From assembly GCA_009775125.1 (NCBI GenBank), contig VSPD01000001.1:1-64000 (forward strand): DNA of 64,000 nucleotides, written 5' to 3'. The notes beneath the pieces were generated by a model. The model saw only the letters and a list, made by a program, of their open reading frames with translations, made no database searches and was not told where the DNA came from. This DNA is from Muribaculaceae bacterium (GTDB lineage: Bacteria > Bacteroidota > Bacteroidia > Bacteroidales > Muribaculaceae). This document shows, piece by piece, positions 59,731 to 64,000 of this stretch; within the stretch, counting starts at the first letter, position 1, and every line of letters starts with the position of its first letter. A program made the translations under genes and the position numbers.

Positions 59731-59820
59731 ACTCGACTTAAATCGATTTATTTCGAGATAATTCGATTTATTTCGACTTATCTCGATTTAAGTCGACTTA
59801 TTTCGCCCTAACCCGACTAT
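59731..59820. repeat. Nine exact decamers in the gcvH-gcvPA gap
   Basis: Nine consecutive 10-bp units fit NNTCGANTTA or a close variant: ACTCGACTTA, AATCGATTTA, TTTCGAGATA, ATTCGATTTA, TTTCGACTTA, TCTCGATTTA, AGTCGACTTA, TTTCGCCCTA, ACCCGACTAT. The array fills the gap, ending 2 bp before the gcvPA ATG. The period is close to one helical turn, so all TCGA cores face the same side. Confidence 0.92.
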
Positions 59821-59822
59821 CT

Positions 59823-61154
59823 ATGCCAAACCAATATATGCCCCACACGGCCGCCGACATCGAAAGGATGCTCGCGGCGTGTGGCGCCTCATCGCTCGAC
59901 GACCTTTACAGCGATGTGCCCGAGGAGCTGCGGCTCAATCGCCCCTACGACCTGCCGGAGGCTTGCTCTGAAAAGGAGGTGCGCGATTTCTTTGCCGCCA
60001 TGCGCGACAAGATGACTCCCCTCACATGCTTTGCAGGAGGCGGTTTCTACGACCACTACACGCCGGCTGCCGTAAGCTCGATTCTCTCGCGGTCGGAATT
60101 CTTGACGGCCTACACTCCTTACCAGCCCGAAATTTCGCAGGGCACGCTCCAATATATTTTTGAATACCAGACCATCATGTCGCGCCTCACCGGCATGGAC
60201 GTGTCGAACGCGTCGATGTACGACGGCGCAACCGCCACCGCCGAAGCCATGATGATGACCGTGGCCGCCGCCCGCAAGCGCAACCGTGTGCTCATTTCCG
60301 AAACGGTGAACTCTGCCGTGGCTCAGGTTTGCGCCACTTACGCCCGCTATCACGGCATCGTCCTCGAAGTGATTCCGCAAGACGGAGGCGTGACCTCGCG
60401 CTCCGAATTTGAGATGATGATAAAAGCCGGCGACGTGGCGGGCGTGATTGTGTCACAGCCCAATATGTTCGGTATCGTCGAAGACTATGCCGGATGGGCC
60501 GACATCTGCCATGCCAACAAGGCCCTGCTGGCCATGAACTGCCAGGCAAGTCCGCTGGCCGTGCTCCGCACTCCGGGCGAATGGGGCGCCGACATAGCCT
60601 GCGGCGACGCGCAGTCGCTCGGCATGCCGCTCAACTTCGGCGGTCCTTATCTCGGATATATCTGCACAACCAAGGCTCTTATCCGCAAGATGCCCGGACG
60701 TATCGTGGGAGCGACCAAAGACGCCAAGGGCAACCGTGTGTTTGTGCTCACCCTACAAGCCCGCGAGCAACACATCCGCCGCGAGAAAGCCACATCCAAC
60801 ATATGCTCCAACCAGGGCCTGATGGCACTCCACACCGCCGTCTACTGCTCGCTGATGGGACCGGAAGGCTTGCGACAGGTAAATGAAATATCGGCGGCAA
60901 ACGCTCATTATCTCGTGGAGCAACTCTGCGCCACCGGGAAAATGGAACAGGCATACCCCGACAAGCCTTATCTCAACGAAGCCCTCATGCGCGTAAAACC
61001 GGGACTTACCGCCAGCGCAATAATAGAGGCGGCGGAAAAAGCCGGAATACTTGCAGGCGTGGTCTACGCCGACGACCTGCTGCTGGTGTGCGCCACCGAA
61101 ATGCAGACGCGCGACGACATCGACCGTTATGTCCAACTTGTAAAATCGCTCTGA
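59823..61154 (+). CDS. gcvPA: Glycine dehydrogenase (decarboxylating) subunit 1
   Basis: 443 residues, the N-terminal half of the split P protein. 'YMPHTAADIERML', 'FAGGGFYDHYTPAAVSSI', 'TAYTPYQPEISQG' and 'MDVSNASMYDGATA' are diagnostic. It forms the alpha2beta2 enzyme with GcvPB, which decarboxylates glycine with PLP. gcvPB follows after 4 bp. Confidence 0.96.
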   Translation: MPNQYMPHTAADIERMLAACGASSLDDLYSDVPEELRLNRPYDLPEACSEKEVRDFFAAMRDKMTPLTCFAGGGFYDHYTPAAVSSILSRSEFLTAYTPYQPEISQGTLQYIFEYQTIMSRLTGMDVSNASMYDGATATAEAMMMTVAAARKRNRVLISETVNSAVAQVCATYARYHGIVLEVIPQDGGVTSRSEFEMMIKAGDVAGVIVSQPNMFGIVEDYAGWADICHANKALLAMNCQASPLAVLRTPGEWGADIACGDAQSLGMPLNFGGPYLGYICTTKALIRKMPGRIVGATKDAKGNRVFVLTLQAREQHIRREKATSNICSNQGLMALHTAVYCSLMGPEGLRQVNEISAANAHYLVEQLCATGKMEQAYPDKPYLNEALMRVKPGLTASAIIEAAEKAGILAGVVYADDLLLVCATEMQTRDDIDRYVQLVKSL

Positions 61155-61158
61155 CACC

Positions 61159-62619
61159 ATGAACAAAGAATTATACGGAACACTGATTTTCGAGTTGTCG
61201 CGCCCGGGCCGCACCGGCTTCTCCCTGCCAAAGAAACAGACCGAAGGCGGTGTCGACACTTCCATTCCGGCCGCGTTGCGCCGAGAAAAGCCGCTCGACC
61301 TCCCCGAAGTGGACGAGCCCACGGTGGTGCGCCACTACACCAACTCGTCCAACAATAATTTCGGCGTCGACACAGGATTCTACCCCCTGGGATCGTGCAC
61401 GATGAAATATAACCCCAAGATTAACGAGGAAATCGCGGCCGACTCCACAGTGGCCCGCCTGCACCCCGCCGCCCCCGACTCGACCGTGCAAGGCGCACTC
61501 GAAATTTACTGGACGCTGCAACGTGCCCTTTGCGAAATCGGCGGCATGGCCGAGTTCACGCTCAACCCGTTTGCAGGCGCCCATGGCGAGCTCACCGGGC
61601 TTATGGTGATACACGCCTACCACGACAGTCGCGGCGACAGCGCGCGCACCAAGGTGATTGTCCCCGATTCGGCCCACGGCACCAATCCGGCGTCGGCAGC
61701 CGTATGCGGATACAAAATCGTGGAGGTGAAAAGCCTTGCCGACGGCACTGTCGACGTCGACGACCTTCGTTCGAAACTCGACGAAACTGTGGCCGCCGTG
61801 ATGATGACAAACCCCAACACCGTGGGCATATTCGAACGCTCGATTCCCGAAATAGCCGAAGCCGTGCATGCCGCCGGCGCCCTGCTCTATTACGACGGTG
61901 CCAACCTCAACCCCATGCTTGGCGTGGCCCGCCCCGGCGACATGGGATTCGACGTGATGCACATCAACCTGCACAAGACCTTCTCAACGCCCCACGGCGG
62001 AGGCGGCCCCGGTGCAGGACCCGTTGGCGTTCGCGCCGGCCTGGAAGAATTCCTGCCAAATCCGCGCGTGACACGCCTCCCCGACGGCTCGTTCGAGACA
62101 CGCGACACCGACAGCGCGCTTGGCCGCATATCCATGTGGCTCGGCAACTACACCGTGCTGATGCGTGCGCTTGCCTACATCAAAATACTCGGCGCCGAAG
62201 GCCTTGGCATGGCCGGCAAACTCGCCACGCTCAACGCCAACTACATAATGCACCGTCTTAAAGACCTCTACTTGCTGCCTATCCCCGGACCGTGCAAGCA
62301 TGAGTTTGTGTTCGACGGCCTCATCGACAAATCTACGGGCGTAACCACGCTTAACGTGGCAAAACGCCTGCTCGATTTCGGCTTCCATGCGCCCACAATC
62401 TATTTCCCGCTGCTCTTCCACGAATCGCTCATGATCGAGCCCACCGAGACGGAAACGCCCGAGACGCTCGACCGATTCATCGAAGTGATGCGCCAAATAG
62501 CACATGAAGCCGCAGAGCAGCCGCAGACCGTAATCGACGCTCCGCACACCACTCCCGTTTCGCATCCCGACGACACCGAAGCCGCGTTGCATCCTGTCGT
62601 AACATTCGATGAGTTATGA
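61159..62619 (+). CDS. gcvPB: Glycine dehydrogenase (decarboxylating) subunit 2
   Basis: 486 residues, the PLP-bearing half of the split P protein. The PLP lysine lies in 'HINLHKTFSTPHGG', followed by the glycine-rich 'GGGPGAGPVGV'. 'GFYPLGSCTMKYNPKIN' and 'NPFAGAHGELTGL' are family signatures. It overlaps lpdA by 4 bp. Confidence 0.96.
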   Translation: MNKELYGTLIFELSRPGRTGFSLPKKQTEGGVDTSIPAALRREKPLDLPEVDEPTVVRHYTNSSNNNFGVDTGFYPLGSCTMKYNPKINEEIAADSTVARLHPAAPDSTVQGALEIYWTLQRALCEIGGMAEFTLNPFAGAHGELTGLMVIHAYHDSRGDSARTKVIVPDSAHGTNPASAAVCGYKIVEVKSLADGTVDVDDLRSKLDETVAAVMMTNPNTVGIFERSIPEIAEAVHAAGALLYYDGANLNPMLGVARPGDMGFDVMHINLHKTFSTPHGGGGPGAGPVGVRAGLEEFLPNPRVTRLPDGSFETRDTDSALGRISMWLGNYTVLMRALAYIKILGAEGLGMAGKLATLNANYIMHRLKDLYLLPIPGPCKHEFVFDGLIDKSTGVTTLNVAKRLLDFGFHAPTIYFPLLFHESLMIEPTETETPETLDRFIEVMRQIAHEAAEQPQTVIDAPHTTPVSHPDDTEAALHPVVTFDEL

Positions 62620-63941
62620 GCCGGTTCGACCTTATAGTGATTGGAGCCGGCCCGGGCGGCTATGAGATAGCCGCCGAGGAAGCGGCAAAAGGACGCCGCG
62701 TGGCCATAGTGGAGCGCGACAGCCTTGGAGGCACATGTCTCAACCGGGGGTGCATCCCCACCAAATGCCTGTGCGCGTCGGCCGACACTATCCATACAGT
62801 GAAAAATGCCGCCGTTTTTGGCGTCGAGGCTTCTGTCGCCGGATTCTCATACCCGGCCGCGGCCGCGCGTATGCACGAGGTGGTCGACGGCCTGCGCCAA
62901 GGCGTGGAAACGCTTCTGTCGGGCTGCACCGTGATTCGCGGAGAAGCACGGCTGCTCGGCTCCGGCAAAGTGGCCGTGGGCGGCGACACATATTCCGCCG
63001 AAAAAATCCTGATCGCCACCGGTTCGCGCCCGGCCATGCTGCCGGTCGACGGAGCTGAAAAAGCCCTGTCGTCCGACGATGTGCTTGCCCTCGACTCGCT
63101 CCCGGCATCGGCCGTAATAATAGGAGCAGGCGTAATCGGCATGGAATTTGCCTCTATACTCAATGCTTTCGGCGTCGAAGTCACCGTGATAGAATATTGC
63201 AAGGAGATATTGCCGCCGTTCGACCGCGAAGTTGCCAAACGTCTGCGCTCGATGCTGTCGCGCCGAGGCATAAAGATTATTGTCGGCGCCGCCGTGAAAG
63301 CAATCGGCAGCGACGGCCGCTCGGTAACTTATGCCGGAAAACGAGGCGATGAATGTGTCGAGGCAGAATCCGTAATCATGGCCGTAGGCCGCCGCCCCGT
63401 CCTCCCCGACGGCCTCGACGCGGCAGGCGTGGAACTCACCGAGCGCGGATTCATAAAGGTTGACACGCGCATGCGCACCACCGCCCCGGGCATATATGCC
63501 GTCGGCGACTGCAACGGCCTGTGCATGCTTGCACACGCGGCGGCGGCACAAGCGCGCGTGGCTCTTGCCGGCGACGGCGAGGCAGTTCCCGACCTCGACG
63601 TGATGCCCTCTGCCGTGTTCACCACTCCCGAGCTGGCCATGGTCGGCCTCACCGAGGAGCAATGCGAGGCTCGCGGTATCGAATTCGACACCCGCAAGTC
63701 GCTCTACGCAGCCAACGGCAAAGCCCGGGCCATGGGCGCCACCGACGGATTTGTCAAGGTGCTCACCGACCGCTCGCCCGAGCGACGCATATTAGGAGTG
63801 CATATAATCGGGGCACACGCCTCCGACCTATGTGCCGAAGCTGCCGCCATCATGGCCACCGACCCGTCGGCCACACGCGCCAAAGCGCGTATCATCCACG
63901 GGCACCCCACCCTATCCGAAGTGCTGGCTGCGGCCCTATAA
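62616..63941 (+). CDS. lpdA: Dihydrolipoyl dehydrogenase (L protein)
   Basis: 441 residues, a flavoprotein that reoxidises the dihydrolipoyl arm of GcvH with NAD. FAD-binding 'VIGAGPGGYEIA', the redox-active disulphide in 'GGTCLNRGCIPTK', NAD-binding 'IIGAGVIGMEFASI' and the C-terminal His-Glu pair in 'IHGHPTLSE' are all present. It is slightly shorter than the usual 460-475 residues. It closes the operon; a terminator follows. Confidence 0.95.
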   Translation: MSRFDLIVIGAGPGGYEIAAEEAAKGRRVAIVERDSLGGTCLNRGCIPTKCLCASADTIHTVKNAAVFGVEASVAGFSYPAAAARMHEVVDGLRQGVETLLSGCTVIRGEARLLGSGKVAVGGDTYSAEKILIATGSRPAMLPVDGAEKALSSDDVLALDSLPASAVIIGAGVIGMEFASILNAFGVEVTVIEYCKEILPPFDREVAKRLRSMLSRRGIKIIVGAAVKAIGSDGRSVTYAGKRGDECVEAESVIMAVGRRPVLPDGLDAAGVELTERGFIKVDTRMRTTAPGIYAVGDCNGLCMLAHAAAAQARVALAGDGEAVPDLDVMPSAVFTTPELAMVGLTEEQCEARGIEFDTRKSLYAANGKARAMGATDGFVKVLTDRSPERRILGVHIIGAHASDLCAEAAAIMATDPSATRAKARIIHGHPTLSEVLAAAL

Positions 63942-63965
63942 TAAAACAATCCATATTATGATACA

Positions 63966-64000
63966 AAACCTGCGCGTTGAGACGCGCAGGTTTATTTCTT
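63966..64000 (+). terminator. Terminator of the gcv operon
   Basis: A perfect 12-bp stem (63966-63977 with 63982-63993, loop TGAG) is followed by a T-rich tail up to the window end. Confidence 0.85.

Overview
The window reads as a chromosomal segment of a gut-type Bacteroidales bacterium, most like Muribaculaceae. Three things support this. Many genes carry the Bacteroidetes promoter (TTTG, about 19-20 nt, then TAnnTTTG). Several families are typical of the phylum: a DUF6377 TPR regulator, a DUF6452/DUF6048 pair, DUF4199, an AAA-ATPase/PD-(D/E)XK protein, and a split GcvPA/GcvPB. Secreted glycan-active proteins also end in 'YYNLQG...GIYI'-type tails. No rRNA, phage module, transposase gene or CRISPR array is visible. 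Species assignment is inference.

Layout. 1-5.5 kb: secreted glycan hydrolases on the minus strand (a GH64-like beta-1,3-glucanase with a duplicated C-terminal module, and a GH2 beta-glucuronidase-like enzyme). 5.5-11 kb: a minus-strand operon-like run, amidase, MlaD-like, gltX, Kdo transferase, and an ArgC-like protein that has lost its catalytic residues. 11-13 kb: a secreted GH13 alpha-amylase. 13-18.3 kb: plus-strand lipid kinase, DUF4199, GT2 glycosyltransferase, two nitroreductases (one a lipoprotein) and an envelope pair. 18.3-18.7 kb: two adjacent MITE-like inverted-repeat elements. 18.7-21 kb: RNase HII, an orphan response regulator, a tyrosine phosphatase and an unlisted 53-residue membrane protein. 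21-26.6 kb: a DUF6377 regulator and a 1272-residue modular secreted esterase-like protein. 26.8-39.6 kb: mostly housekeeping (argS, BI-1, a MntA/HepT pair, asd, fcl, OmpA, udk, lptB, initiator tRNA, hisS, an outer-membrane barrel). 39.8-48.2 kb: five tandem, partly overlapping paralogues of an unnamed GT-C-like polytopic membrane protein, the most unusual locus here. 48.2-53.5 kb: rlmB, an ATPase/nuclease protein, and a ToxR-like regulator next to an outer-membrane beta-barrel gene. 53.6-57.3 kb: ferritin, asparaginase and metG on the minus strand. 57.4-64 kb: a near-complete glycine cleavage operon in the order lplA, gcvT, gcvH, gcvPA, gcvPB, lpdA.

The intergenic DNA is rich in small structured repeats: a 13-unit heptamer array, a second heptamer array with inverted arms that supplies a gene's stop codon, nine exact decamers inside the gcv operon, MITE-like elements, and short palindromes that recur at two to four places. 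All family assignments come from reading motifs by eye; no database search was run.
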